Positions 22,320 through 32,780 of a stretch of DNA of 64,000 bases are shown in pieces. The notes under the pieces were generated by a model, which made no database searches, was not told where the DNA came from, and saw only the letters and a program-made list of their open reading frames with translations. Numbering within the stretch: the stretch's first letter is position 1; every line of letters begins with the position of its first letter. The translations under genes and the position numbers were made by a program. Source of the stretch: Blasia pusilla (Eukaryota > Marchantiophyta > Marchantiopsida > Blasiales); assembly GCA_050084515.1 (NCBI GenBank), contig CM114271.1:35340001-35404000 (forward strand), given 5' to 3'.

Positions 22320-23400
22320 TGATGATGGAGTAGTGCGAGCGAGCACCGTGAGTGCTAGAGAGCGGGATCAGATCCTACAACGGGCCACACGATTCCGTTG
22401 GGAGGGGACACATGTTTTGAGGGTTTGGGAGGATGGCAGAGTACGCATAGTGCCGCATCCTTTGTAGAGAGCACGACTAGTGCAGCATGCCCATGAGGAG
22501 TTGGGTCACTTTGGGGTGAAGCGGACGTACAGCTTGCTCTAGATTCAGTATTGGTGGCGAGGCATATAGACTGACGTTCAGCAGTTTGTTGCTAGGTGCA
22601 TGGTGTGTGATCGGGTCCGAGCATCGTTCAATGCTCCGACTCCACAGTTGCATCCATTATTGATCATGGGCTTAGGGTATAGATGGATTTTGGATTTTGC
22701 AGGACCTTTGCCTTTGACGGAGCGTCACAGTCGTTATGTGTTGGTGATGATCGAGCACTTCTCGAAGTGGATCGAGTTGGTTGCATTGCCTAACAAAGCG
22801 AGTGAGGGAGTAGCTTATGCCTTCCTTGAGAGAGTGCTGAGTCATTATGGCGCATCGGTTGAGGTGTTGACAGTCCAGGGTACTGAGTTTTGCGGTGAGT
22901 TCCAGGCCTTGTGTGATCAGGCGTCGATCGACCATCGCACGACTTCGAGAGATCATCTCGAGGCGGATGGATTAGCGGAGAGAGTTATGTAGACGGTGAA
23001 GAGGGGTTTATGTAATTATGGCTTGCAGAGAGGTCACCTAGGAGATTGGGACCTACAGTTGCCCTGGTTGGCGATGGGATACAGATTCAGTAGGCAGACA
23101 TCCTTAGCATCTTTTTCACCGTACTTGCTACTTTATGGCCAAGAGCCAGATTTACCTACGGCCATTCATCGAGATGTTGGTGAGGTGCTGGACCATGATG
23201 ACCCAAATGTATGGATGCGAGCATGTTCTCAGAGGGCTGAGTTGTTTCAGAGATTGATGCCCATGGCGTTCGAGAACTTGGCGATTGCGCATCTATGAGA
23301 TACGTTGAGGTATGCGACTATTCGGGGTGGTGATTATCGACCAACTATCCGGAGGTTTCATCAGGGAGATTATGTCTACTTGTAGCAGACGGCACCGACG
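22320..23400 (+). pseudogene. DDE integrase, element A
   Basis: A zinc-binding module (HAHEELGHFGVKRTYSLL, then FVARCMVCDRV, giving the HHCC set) at about 22,480-22,615, and a catalytic core with WILDFAGPLPL (first Asp), VEVLTVQGTEF (second position; the usual Asp is Val) and EADGLAERV (Glu). TAG codons at 22,465, 22,540, 22,567, 22,990 and 23,383 and TGA at 23,296 interrupt an otherwise single frame. The core is that of Metaviridae integrase, which inserts the cDNA by cut-and-join chemistry. The Asp to Val change alone would abolish activity. Confidence 0.88.
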
Positions 23401-23579
23401 ACTTTGGATGTAAGAGCAGGGCGCACTATCCTGAGAGTGCGTGGCGTTTTGCCATCCGGTGTCCTCTTGCTGGAGGGACGCGATGGTATGGTATGGAAGG
23501 ACCATGTGCGTAATTATGCGCCATGTCACCTTCCTAACATTGATGGTACAGTAGATCCGAGCTTAGTAGTAGTTTCTGC

Positions 23580-23769
23580 AGGCTTGCATTGTATGTTGTG
23601 TGGTTCTGCCCATGGTGCGGCCACGATGCTAGTCTATGATGGATGTTCGAGAGGTTGGCATATGGCATGTCTGACGCCACCTCTCACTAGGATTCCCCAG
23701 GGACGATGGATGTCCCAAATGTACATAGAGGAGATACTAGGTAGGTTTCGATTCCGACTTTTTTTGTGA
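23580..23769 (+). pseudogene. C-terminal PHD finger, element A (degraded)
   Basis: After the integrase C-terminal domain (GRTILRVRGVLPSGVLLLEG, GRDGMVWKDHV) the same frame reads LHCMLCGSAHGAATMLV, YDGCSRGWHMACLTPPL and GRWMSQMY. Aligned with element B this is a C4HC3 PHD finger: C-x2-C-x10-(Y for C)-x2-C-x4-H-x2-C-x14-(S for C)-x2-(Y for C). The ligands lost here (third, seventh and eighth) are intact in B, and the one lost in B is intact here. PHD fingers read histone H3 tails; the target here is unknown. Confidence 0.85.
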
Positions 23770-23914
23770 CATGGATGACAGGAAGGCGACTAACGATGGG
23801 GCCACATGAGCACCCGACCTTCTTGCTCTTAGCGCCCCAGAGATGTATGTCATGGTAGGTAGGGATAGATGGCTATCTGGAGTTAGAGGGACCTAACCAC
23901 CAGCTAAGGGGGCG

Positions 23915-24042
23915 ATTGGAGATATTTTAGCACTTCTTTTCTCGTTATTTGGATGTCATGAGTTAGCATGGGATCGTTTGTGTTTGTGTGTGTGTTCGGT
24001 GACAACAATGTATGTTGTGTAGCGATGTGTATGCGCACGACA
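23915..24042 (+). repeat. Block X1 of element A
   Basis: Begins TTGGAGATATTTTAG right after a purine run (TAAGGGGGCGA, probable polypurine tract) and ends GCGATGTGTATGCGCACGAC plus A. X2 at 24,559-24,653 is the same sequence with an internal deletion. Only the last 40 or so bases are shared with block X of element B. Confidence 0.88.
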
Positions 24043-24044
24043 TC

Positions 24045-24558
24045 TATCACGTCTTATAGGATAGATCGGTGAGATCTAGTAGAGCGCCTTCATGAATAGT
24101 GGAAGACACGCCCAGTAGGTTGAGGATGACCTGCTGAGGCCCCGGGAAACCTGAGAGAGTAGGTTTCCCCTTCGTTTTGGCTCATTTGGAGCCACATTGA
24201 GAAACTTACTATTTGAGGTAAGTATCATTTTGAGTATATGATCGACTTTCTATTTTTGGTAAGTGGCCCTTGACCTCCTACATCAGGTCAAGAGCCAAGG
24301 AGGTGACTTGGGAGAATAGGTTATTATGGAGAGAGCTTGGGAGAGAGGAGGGGTATACCTCAAGGAGAGAGAGCTTGAGAGCTCATTCTCTCTTTGTTGA
24401 ACCTGTTGGCATGAGGCGGCGGAGTTATGGTCCCTTGCCTTGTGAATGTAACCCGAGCCTCTCATTAGGAGAGTGGGCTTGGTTTAACATGAGAGAGAAT
24501 GCACACCTTTGAGAGCTATGGTGTGAGATGGTGTAGAGAGAGATTGGATCTTACTTTA
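24045..24558 (+). repeat. Block Y2 of element A
   Basis: Direct repeat of Y1 (17,184-17,740), starting TATCACG (Y1 has TGTCACG) two bases after X1 and ending CTTACTTTA. It lacks the 43-bp hairpin-forming insertion of Y1. Confidence 0.9.
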
Positions 24559-24653
24559 ATTGGAGATATTTTAGTACTTCTGTGTCGTGTGTGTTTGTGT
24601 GTGTGTTTGGTGACAGCGATGTATGTTGTGTAGCGATGTGTATGCGCACGACA
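24559..24653 (+). repeat. Block X2 of element A (3' end of the element)
   Basis: Second copy of X directly after Y2, ending GCGCACGACA. The following GTGA and the older Y sequence at 24,658 mark the insertion border. Confidence 0.88.
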
Positions 24654-24657
24654 GTGA

Positions 24658-24700
24658 TCTGCTAAGGCCTCGGGTAACCTAAGAAAGCATGACATCAATA
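24658..24700 (+). repeat. Right half of the older Y block interrupted by element A
   Basis: TCTGCTAAGGCCTCGGGTAA and CCTAAGAAAGCATGAC match the part of block Y after GAGGATGA (CCTGCTGAGGCCCCGGGAAA, CCTGAGAGAG). Together with 17,099-17,183 it rebuilds the pre-insertion sequence. Confidence 0.7.
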
Positions 24701-26463
24701 TTTTTGCAACCCACCAAAATTCCCATTGAGAGCTTCACTTAGTTTCTCGACAGAAAATAAATTGGTTTGTTTTATGAGGTAGTGTTGTCATTGAGTTCAA
24801 TTTTTGCAATGGAAGCTCTCGATTGTTTCCAAAACATATTGACCTTTTCAAATCCATTTTGGAAATGTCTGAATTCAACCGGCCAACTCTATAAAGAAAC
24901 ATGATTATCTCCTATTTTTATCAACTTAAACAAAACATAACTTTATTATTAAGGAAAGATAGTTTTTGATTTGCAAACACCCATTTTTTTGACACATGGA
25001 AATGGGGCAGCAAGAATATGTTTAAATATCACATGGAATAAGAAATGAATTTTTGGATAGTATGATTATTAGTTTTGTGCAAAGCATCTATAGGAGTGTC
25101 AAGTGAGACACTATGATAAAAAAAAAAAAGAGGGGGTTTAGGGTTTAGCGCATGGGGGCTGCTCGACTTGCCCACGGAACATGCGATAGGTTGGATCTTT
25201 AAGACTCAACCCTAAGACTTCTATGTGCAAGACTCGAGATTGGGATCTATTCTCGGGTAAGTGAGAAAGAGTAGAGTTTGAACTCTACAACGTAGTAGTA
25301 TAGATGGAAATTTACAATTGAAAAATGAGATTAGAAATTGCATCTATTAAAAAATCCTCCTTAACTACGAAATATTGAACAATCATGGAGGACACTTCAT
25401 TCCCATATATGATGTATATGTTTAGGCGATGGATTTACCCTATCCAACAGCCATCAGAAACCAATTATGTTTCAAGTAAGCTCTAGCCCCAAACTTTCCA
25501 ATCCTATTTTTTACTTCATTTTTGGAATTCTCCCTCTTCATGGTTGCACAAAAATGGACAAGTAAGTCCTTGGGATAGACACGAACAGACAAATTTGGAC
25601 ATGTCCACGAATATGGATTGCAAGAGGTGGGGTCCACATTTATATCTTATGATGGAAGGTAGGCCAAAGGCGAGTGGGGTAATAAGGGGGGGAGGGAGTG
25701 GAGGTGGAGGAAGGAAGAAGCGGGAAAGTATGGAACATGAAGGAAAATGGAGGGAATGAGAAAGAAGGGGAAGATGGGATCGACATGGACAAGTCCTTCT
25801 ATAGCACGAACGTAAATCTACGGATACGGATATGTCTGCGCACCCGGACTTTGTCCATATTCAATCTTGTCCCTCTTTGACTACTTGACATAATTTCACA
25901 AAACTCAACCATTTGGTACATCTCAAACTTGGGACTTCATTTAAATATTTAGTTGGGATCACATGAATGTTTCAAATTATCCATTTTGTAGATAGGTAGA
26001 TAGTTTGTTTCTTTGTTTCTTTCTTTGTTTATGTAAAAGTCATATTTTTAGATTTTATTTTTACTTTCACTATTCATTTTTCTTGATGATAAATCTTTCA
26101 TTTTCATAACATATCCATACATACCATGTAAAAATTTTCAACCGAAATGGTCATGGTGGTAGTAGGCTACTAGGCTTTCATATTTCACAAAGGAGAATTA
26201 GATTTATAGCCATTAGAATTCAAGATAAACTTTTTTGGTTCTCTTTCAACTACAAAGTGATCATGAATCTTTAGATATGTCCCAAATTTGGATGGATGAT
26301 AATGACTTGTCCGTTTTTGTGCAACCATGCACATGGCATGACCATACAATTTTCAAGAACTTGGAATGATTATGGTCATGATAGTATTAGGAATATCATA
26401 CTTCATAAATTAGAGATAGACTTGACATTTAATTTCGAGGAAAAGACCATTTTTTGGACTTTC
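24701..26463. other. No gene; transposon scraps
   Basis: AT-rich DNA. At about 24,941-25,030 TTTTTGATTTGCAAACACCC followed by GACACATGG and GGGGCAGCAAGAA resembles the inside of the mini-Helitrons at 52-53 kb. At 25,550-25,880 pieces of the dispersed repeat (GGACATGTCCACGAATATGG, GACATGGACAAGTCC) recur. Short ORFs are not recognisable. Confidence 0.5.
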
Positions 26464-26467
26464 AAGA

Positions 26468-26947
26468 TGTCACATCTGAGTAGCCGATAGGCCGAGATCT
26501 ATCGTGGATAGGGCGTAGGAGCCAGCGGACTATCTTGAGTGTAACTTTGTCCCACGGTGTCGGATGAGGTTGAGGATAGGTCCATTGTGTCAGGAACGTC
26601 GTTTCTGACAACTTTCATGTTGAGGTCTTTTACATCCGGGTGACTTGTTGACCAGGTCACCCGCCCTTGGTAACCTGTGAGCGTAGGTTACCAAGGGAAG
26701 GGCTATTTTTAGGGGAAGAGCCTTTTGGCTCTTCCCAACCCTATATAAGAGAGGAAGATGGCTTTCCTAAGCCATCTTTCTCATGTTGGGCCGTTGGAGC
26801 ACCTCCCTTGTATGTGTGTGAGCTAGGACTAGGGTGCTAGCGTCCGGATTCCTTGATAGCACAGGGTGGACGAGGCTCGATATGGCGATGTAGATAGAGG
26901 AGTGGAGTTTTAGGCCGAGTGTGCCGTTTTTACTACTCTTTATTTTT
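26468..26947 (+). repeat. Block Y1 of element B (5' terminal repeat with promoter)
   Basis: 480 bp, direct repeat of Y2 (35,124-35,602). Contains a TATA box (26,742-26,748) and four consecutive hairpins (26,638-26,778). Ends CTTTATTTTT, after which Y1 runs into the leader (ACATGAGAAAG) but Y2 runs into X2 (GTTGTGTGATC). Confidence 0.92.
26638..26778 (+). promoter_or_regulatory. Chain of four hairpins around the TATA box of element B
   Basis: Stems: GGGTGAC/GTCACCC (26,638-26,662); CCCTTGGTAACCT/AGGTTACCAAGGG (26,664-26,697, 13 bp perfect); GGGAAGAGCC/GGCTCTTCCC with loop TTTT (26,713-26,736, 10 bp perfect); AAGATGGCTT/AAGCCATCTT with loop TCCT (26,755-26,778, 10 bp perfect). TATATAA at 26,742-26,748 lies between the third and fourth. 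The chain is retained in Y2 with two single-base changes in the first two stems. The fourth stem would be near the RNA 5' end if transcription starts about 30 bp after the TATA box. Confidence 0.85.
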
Positions 26948-27914
26948 ACATGAGAAAGATGTCAGGGGGTTGGTGGGAATTCGTTGTTTGCAGGTAGGCA
27001 AGCAAGTTGCCTTGGTCGGGAGCCCCTGGAGACGTGTGTGTGACGTTTTGTGTGTCATTTTCTGTTCGGAAGGCCGTGGGCGGAAGCGCTGTCCGTTTTT
27101 CTCAGATTTTGTTGGTGCGATTGATGGGGGACAGCAGCAGGGTGTAGCGCAGGTTGTGTCGGCAGGAGTAACGTCGTCTTATAACTCGTGGAATGTCGGG
27201 AGTACCCAAGGAGAAGAGTTAGAGCTTGCAGCCGCCAGGGAGCTGTCAAGTAAAGCGGCTGGTCTAGGGTTTAGCCGGGGCGGCGACAGGCGGCGCGGCG
27301 GGAAACAAAGCGGTGACGGCGCCCCCTCCTCCCCTTCCCCCATTTATTTCCCTCCCCAAAAGTTGGGGAGGCCCATAGGGGTGTGGGCCAGGGCGTTGCG
27401 AGAGTTGACGATGGTGGGGCAGTGTGCATGATGCCGACGGGTGGTCCGCATCTGTTGACGGGAGGATCGACGTGTTGGTCGAGGGGAGTGTTGTGTTGCG
27501 GAGATTGTCATCTACGCAACATGTGTTGTGTTGCGGAGGTTGCCGAGCAGGGGTCGCGTGTATGACCCGAGAGAGTGTCGCTAGGTTGAGCGTGCGTGAG
27601 GCCGGGTATGTCATCACGGGATTGATGTTAGCATAGGTGAGCTAGTGAGGCATGTGGGAGACTCTCGGTGAGTGTGAGTGCTTGAGCGGGTGAGACAGGG
27701 TTTGTCATCACGGCGTTCTTCAGGGTTGAAGAATGGGGTAGTCGAGTAGTGGTAGTGGTGTGACACGGGTGGAGTGAGATACTGAGGGGTTACTAGTGAG
27801 GAGCTCCTCGACATCCATCCGTGATTGGATTGTCATCGACACCGGAGTGCAGTGACGAGATCACGACAAAACGATAGTACTTGGCAGGAGATGGACGACA
27901 TGGGCCATTGAGGC
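26948..27914 (+). other. Untranslated leader of element B
   Basis: About 1 kb between Y1 and Gag. Contains CGGAAGCGCTGTCC (about 27,074), shared with the element A leader, and an open frame (26,919-27,431) without a recognisable product. A tRNA primer site could not be identified. Confidence 0.5.
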
Positions 27915-28735
27915 ATGCGGCGTTTCTCGGGTGCAGTGGGCACCATCGACTTAGATGATTTCATCCAGGAGTTCAACACATGGTGCGACTTCCAGGAGAT
28001 ACGGACCCCGACACGGTTCAACCCTTTCATGGCATGGAAGGGTTGTTCCAAAGACTTGGAGGGTCCCAGATGGATGACTACATGGAGTTTCGATCACTAT
28101 ATTCAGTAGAGATTGATGCTTGGAGGATGTATTGGGCTCTAGGGTATGTGTCCACTAGTGGTCGCGAGGCATATGATGGGATTGTGAGAGGAGAGAGACC
28201 CACACCATCAGCCCGGAGACTAGATGGAGAGGAGGGCAGTGAGACAGGCAATGTGGCAGAGACCTCTGGTGGTAGAGGGCCACCTAGCTTCAGCCCCATG
28301 TTGGAGTTCTTCCGACAGTTGGAGAAGAGCTACCGGGCGTGCATTGAAACACAAGCTGAAGAGTCTACATGATTTTCAGCGGACGATCGGGGAGAGTCGA
28401 GAGAGGCATTCACACGCATGAGGAGGCTGATCATTGCTACGTTTGGAGTGATTGAGACGCAGTCAGTCCAGTATTGGTACGGGATTATGGACCGAGAACT
28501 ACAGAGGAGAGTCCAAGATGCGATGATGATTCACACAGTGAAGCCCACATTGAAGGTGGTCTTTGAGTTGTCTGAGCGTATTGAGCTCAACATGAGTGAG
28601 GAGCAGGTAGTGACCGCTGGATTTTTCGAGAGTCGACGGGTCCACGGCGACCGTGACCCCACAGTGCCCAAAGCAAGCACCGATACCACCATGGGAGCGG
28701 GCGGTGTGCCTAGAGAGCGGGCGGTACCGTGAGCC
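27915..28735 (+). pseudogene. Gag remnant of element B
   Basis: RRFSGAVGTIDLDDFIQEFN (27,918 onward), DDYMEFRSLYSVEIDAWRMY, FSPMLEFFRQLEKSYRA, KSLHDFQRTIGES, RMRRLIIATFGVIETQSVQY, QRRVQDAMMIHTVKPTLKV and FELSERIELNMSEEQ parallel element A. The pieces are in two frames, joined by frameshifts near 28,030 and 28,340-28,420. Typical Metaviridae capsid layout; function as for element A. Confidence 0.83.
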
Positions 28736-29072
28736 TATGAGGCAACGACCCGCACCTACATATGTTGCCCAGCACGGACCGATGTGGTCTTGTTGGATGT
28801 GTGGAGGGACCCATAGGCAGAGAGACTGCCCACAGCATGGGAGAGGACCACCATCGCCTCCAATTGCTCAGGAGCCACAGAGGATGGCCCCACCACAGCA
28901 CCACTGTGACCATTGCCACAGATATGGTCACACTAGGGATAGATGTTTTGACCTTCGTCGAGGGGCACGCCCAAAGGTAGGCCGAGGGCCTGGGGCGGCC
29001 GCCCCTGGAGGAGGTTGGGGAGTTCTTCTGGACATGGTGGTAGAGGACCACCACCAGCCGAGGAGGAGATAG
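28653..29072 (+). pseudogene. Nucleocapsid with two zinc knuckles, element B
   Basis: In one frame: C-WM-C-GGT-H-RQRD-C (about 28,791-28,830; C-x2-C-x3-H-x4-C) and C-DH-C-HRYG-H-TRDR-C (about 28,908-28,949; canonical), separated by a proline/glutamine-rich spacer, then a glycine-rich tail ending at 29,072. Cysteine and histidine positions agree with element A, so the short spacing in the first knuckle is ancestral. Confidence 0.85.
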
Positions 29073-29569
29073 AGCAGAGCACCGAGTCGGCACTTCTCTC
29101 ACGCATCGATCGGTTGAGCGGAGGATTGCTGCCATGACGATGATGCGGCTTAGGAAGGCACGGAGTGTGAGCGGCTAGTGTGACTCGATCTCTACCTCTT
29201 ACCCTAACCCGGGTGAGATCTCTCAAAGTATGGGATTTATGTGTAGTGCAGCCAGGTTGAGGCGGTATAGTGGTGACTCGGGGTCTTTGCGAGAGGCATC
29301 AAGCCATCGAGAGGTGGAGTTGAGATTGACCCACCAGAGGGGACCGATGGGCGGCGAGCCAGGGTTCCACGATCGTTCACATTGTCGGAGGCACTACACA
29401 CACCATCGATGGTGCCTCGGCGACCAGCGGTGCCTCGATTGGGCACCTCGTCGGCGTCACGAGGAGTTGGAGTGACAACTCCTATCTTTGGCTCGAGTGG
29501 AGTCGGTGTCGACCATAGTGTTGGAGGTGGCCACCGAGTGAGTCGACTCCGCTATTTTCCGCCATAGAG

Positions 29570-30241
29570 TTGGCGGCGTTGGGAATTGGACCAAGCGAGG
29601 TGTTTGGTTGGCCGCCACGTTGTGTGGCGTGGAGAGATGGCGCTTCTTGTTTAGAGGTAGTTGAGGAGGTGGTGGACTTGCCCTCAGAGCGGTGCTTGGG
29701 GCGTTCCCACGAGTCATGGCATCTGGCGGCGGAAAAGTTGGTAGATATGCTAGCTCGACCGGCCATAGAGCGGCAAGTGGTGACACTGGAGTAGTATTCT
29801 TTGGATAACCGAGCTAGAGTATTTCGCTTGGTTAGTCCGACGGGGATAGTATACCACCCGCAGCGCGTCCTACTTGATTTGGGAGCGCAACCCTTGATGT
29901 TAGGGAAGGCGGCATGCTTAGTGTTGGGGTTACGGAAGGCCGACATTGAGCCTTGTCCCTTCCAGATACAGACCTCGATTGGGGGCGTATCACCCACTCA
30001 ATATATGACTCGATAGGAGATTGTTGTCAGAATCCAGCCAGAGCATGCGACGGATAGTGTTATGGTGCGCACACATGCGATTACGACACCATCTGAGTCG
30101 TACGATGTGTTGGTGGGGAGTACCGTGTTATATCCCCTAGGATTCATCCTTGACTTCTGGGAGGAGACCGTTGCCTATCAGCTGGGATGGCGGTCAAGTG
30201 ACAGCCGGATGAGTCAGTTACCCGTGCAGTTTGCGAGATGA
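29570..30241 (+). pseudogene. Aspartic protease region of element B
   Basis: EVFGWPPRCVAWRDGAS and WHLAAEKLVDMLARPAIERQ lead to RVLLDLGAQPLMLGKAACL (about 29,867-29,925), where the active-site triad reads D-L-G instead of the D-S-G of element A. A single C-to-T step from TCG would give TTG. ESYDVLVGSTVLYPLGFILD follows. In-frame stops: TAG 29,792, TAG 30,014 (element A has CAG) and TGA 30,239. The frame continues without shift into the methyltransferase, so protease and methyltransferase belong to one polyprotein. Confidence 0.8.
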
Positions 30242-30265
30242 GGTGGTCGATCACGAGGCGAGTCT

Positions 30266-31600
30266 GTGACCACGTTGGCAGCTTTCACACGTAGTGTTAG
30301 CTGGCCAGGAGAGTTGTTGGAGGGGAACGCACATGCGGAGGATGTCCCAGTAGCGGAGGATGTCCCAGTAGCGGATAGTCCCACGGAGAGACAGGCCATG
30401 GCGGGTGTCTCTTCCCATGTTGGCGAGGCCTCTTCACCATTGTGGGGTACGACTCGGGAGCTACAGAGGAGTGTCGAAGACCTCGTGAGGCAAGCGTGGA
30501 GTCATGTTTTTATCCCAAAGCCGCGAGAGTCATGTGGCGATCGGGCTCTTGGAGTGGAGAGGATGACCCCACTAGATACCACACCTGTTGTGTGGCAGTG
30601 CCCAGAGGAGGGTGTTAGGGTGTTAGATCTCTTCGGAGGGATTAGCACCGGATTGGCTGCACTATTGCAGGCGGGCATACGGGTGCATCAGTACCTTTAT
30701 GTGGAGAGAGATGAGACCGCGCGGCGAGTATCATTACATCACATGGCGAGATTGGTCCAGAGGTATACTGAGTTGTTGTCGGTATCTGCAGTACGGGGAT
30801 ACCAGCATAGGCTACCCGCCGACATCTCTTTGGTGGGGGCGCAGGATCTGGATAGAGTTGGCACCATTCATTTGGTGATTGCTCGATGGCCATGTCAGGG
30901 TCATTCATCAGCTGGCTGAGGATTTGGATTGCAGGATCCGAGGTCAGGGATGTTTTGGGAGATGATGCGAGTAGTACGACACTTGCACGAGAGTCAGATA
31001 TTTTCTCCAACATACATTTTGGAGAACGTGCCATTGTTGGGAGACACTCGTGCACGTGTGATGACCAGTGTACATCAGGTGAGGTCCTGGTTGGGACCTG
31101 CTGTGCTGTTAGATGCAGCGAGAGTTGGGTCACGTGCCCATCGTCCACGACTGTGGTGGACAAACTTGATACCATCAGAAGTACTAAGTCGAGCATACAA
31201 TGGAGTCCAGAGAGCACCACATCTTACAGTGTATGCTATTTTGGGCTCAGGGCGTCGATCTCACGTGGTGACACGGGATGATAGACCACCGTTGGCCATG
31301 GCCAATAGGGTGGGGGAATTGAGGGCAGCCTTACCTACGTTGGTGAGCTTCCCAGCATCCCATGCCTTTTGTCAGGGAGGGCCAGGCATGATTTGGGATG
31401 AGGTGTCCGGAGCATTGGAGGAGCCTACAGCACATGAGCGTGAGCGCGCCATGGGGTTCACTACCGGTACTACGGCGGTGCCAGGGATGACTGAGGCATC
31501 ACGGAGACAAGTGTTGGGGCAGGCGATGGACCTCAACTGTCTCACATGGATAGTCAGCCTAGGTATGGTGAGCGAGAGACGGATACGAGTGTCATCCATG
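30266..31600 (+). pseudogene. C5 cytosine DNA methyltransferase domain inside the pol polyprotein of element B
   Basis: Nearly complete catalytic domain in one frame, with a single TGA at 30,917-30,919. Motif I: RVLDLFGGISTGLAALLQAG (about 30,616-30,675). Motif II/III: YLYVERDETARRVSLHHM. Motif IV: HLVIARWPCQGHSSAG, nucleophilic Cys codon at 30,893-30,895. Just past the stop: GFGLQDPRSGMFWEMMRVVR. Motif VI: YILENVPLLGD (about 31,013-31,045). Motif VIII: DAARVGSRAHRPRLWWTNLI (about 31,112-31,170). Then a target-recognition-like stretch with HERERAMGFTTGT, and motif X EASRRQVLGQAMDLNCLTWI. The FGGISTG loop, the acidic residue after motif II and the AHRPRLWWTN motif look closer to DNMT3 than to DNMT1/MET1, but motif IV has PCQ rather than PCN. 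It would methylate C5 of cytosine in DNA using S-adenosylmethionine. The RT follows in the same frame. Confidence 0.92.
30338..30373 (+). repeat. 18-bp tandem duplication upstream of the methyltransferase domain
   Basis: GAGGATGTCCCAGTAGCG occurs twice in a row and encodes EDVPVAEDVPVA in the linker between protease and methyltransferase. The frame is kept. Confidence 0.85.
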
Positions 31601-32780
31601 CCGTCACGCCCACGAAGTTGGACCATTGCCTATGAGGTATGTCTGAGGCATTGGTGGGGCGAGACGAGGAGAGATAGGCACCCATGGACTTCCTGGGACG
31701 TCGTTCGAGCAGAGAGTGCGAAGGCGGCTAGAGTAGCACATGTTCATTTTTCGGATGTGGAGCATGGTGTAGGAGGTCACAGTGGAGTGGTTGTTGCAGA
31801 GGTGGCTAGGGTTGCTACATAGCAACCAAAGCCAAAGGTTGCGTCCTCTCCGAGTGAGGTCACGATGGAGACTTGGGAGCCTGTGATAGGTCTCAAGTTG
31901 ATAGGAGGAGAGCGACGGCAAGTTCATAGGTTTCTGAGAGGGCATGTCAGTTGTTTTGCCTTCAGTATGAGAGACTTGGGTACGCTGAAGGGTCCCGGGA
32001 TACGGATTGAGTTGGCTAGTGATACGTCGATCTTTTGTCGACCCTCAGTATTCGATATGGAGCGAGCCTTGATTGAGCGAGGAGTCGAGGACTTGTTGGA
32101 GGCAGGACTTGTGGAGTTATCACATGGGGAGTATGCATCTGCCACAATCATGCCGGCGAAGAAGGATATGTATGGCAATTGGACAGATAGGCGGATGTGT
32201 GGAGATTACCGTCCTATCAACCGACAGACGAGGTCAGATCGGTATGCCATGCCTACTCCTGAGGAGATCTTTGATGCGGTAGGGCATGCAAAGATCTTGA
32301 TAGATTTTTAGATCTCCGTGTTGGCTATCATCGACTTCCTATCAAGGTTGGAGGACAGGGAGAAGACGAGCATTTTGGGGATAGATCCGTTCGGGAGAGA
32401 TTGCTTGTATTAGTGCGGTTCTTACCATTTGGGTTGAAGAACGCGCTGCAGAGTTTCAGAGAGTGATGGATAGGATTAGGTGGCTTGGATTTTGTACAAT
32501 GTTACATAGATGATATTCTTATCTTGATTCCACGGTTGAGGAGCATGAGCGACACTTGGAGGAGGTGTTTGGCGATTGCGATTACATGGACTGAAGTTAC
32601 ATCCAGCAAGTGCAGATTCTTTTCAGGAGCAGATTGAGTACTTGGGACACACCATATACCCGAGTGGGTTAGGCGTTCAACAGGCGAAGGTAGAGGCTAT
32701 TGCAGATTCCACGCCCTAGAGATGTGAGTCGAGTCCGAGCATTTCTTGGACCGGCAAACTTCTATCGACGGTATGTCAAG
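31601..32780 (+). pseudogene. Linker and reverse transcriptase of element B
   Basis: A linker of about 90 residues after methyltransferase motif X contains one TAG (31,820). Then in the same frame: FLRGHVSCFAFSMRDLGTL, FDMERALIERGVEDLLEAG, ASATIMPAKKD, DRRMCGDYRPINRQTRSDRY and MPTPEEIFDAVGHAKILIDF. The frame is lost at 32,309, directly at motif A (DLRVGYHRLPIK follows in another frame). Motif B is LPFGLKN (about 32,428), motif C is CYIDDILI with YIDD at 32,503-32,514, and the thumb/connection carries EYLGHTIYPSG and RAFLG..NFYRRYVKGF. These motifs place it in Ty3/gypsy. Several small indels between 32,309 and 32,780 inactivate it. Confidence 0.9.

Larger units (their letters stand above)
17184..24653 (+). 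mobile_element. Ty3/gypsy-type element A with methyltransferase remnant, PHD finger and split terminal repeats
   Basis: Borders: TGTCACG at 17,184 and GCGCACGACA at 24,653, with the 4-bp target ATGA (17,180-17,183) and GTGA (24,654-24,657). Joining the flanks rebuilds GAGGATGA-TCTGCTAAGGCC, which parallels the same stretch inside block Y (GAGGATGACCTGCTGAGGCC), so the empty site is known. Coding order: Gag with two zinc knuckles, aspartic protease, N-terminal piece of a C5 DNA methyltransferase, RNase H, integrase, PHD finger. Compared with element B about 2.4 kb is missing between the methyltransferase motif I region and RNase H, removing the rest of the methyltransferase and all of RT. Terminal organisation is Y1 (17,184-17,740), internal, X1 (23,915-24,042), Y2 (24,045-24,558), X2 (24,559-24,653). 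Dead copy, older than B. Confidence 0.9.

Noticed and set aside
30642-31220. 192-codon minus-strand ORF across the methyltransferase region
   Set aside because: It is the antisense of a clearly conserved plus-strand methyltransferase and has no recognisable motif.
30266-31600. Methyltransferase as an independent host gene
   Set aside because: It is in frame between protease and RT of element B, on the same strand, and a matching fragment sits at the same place in element A.
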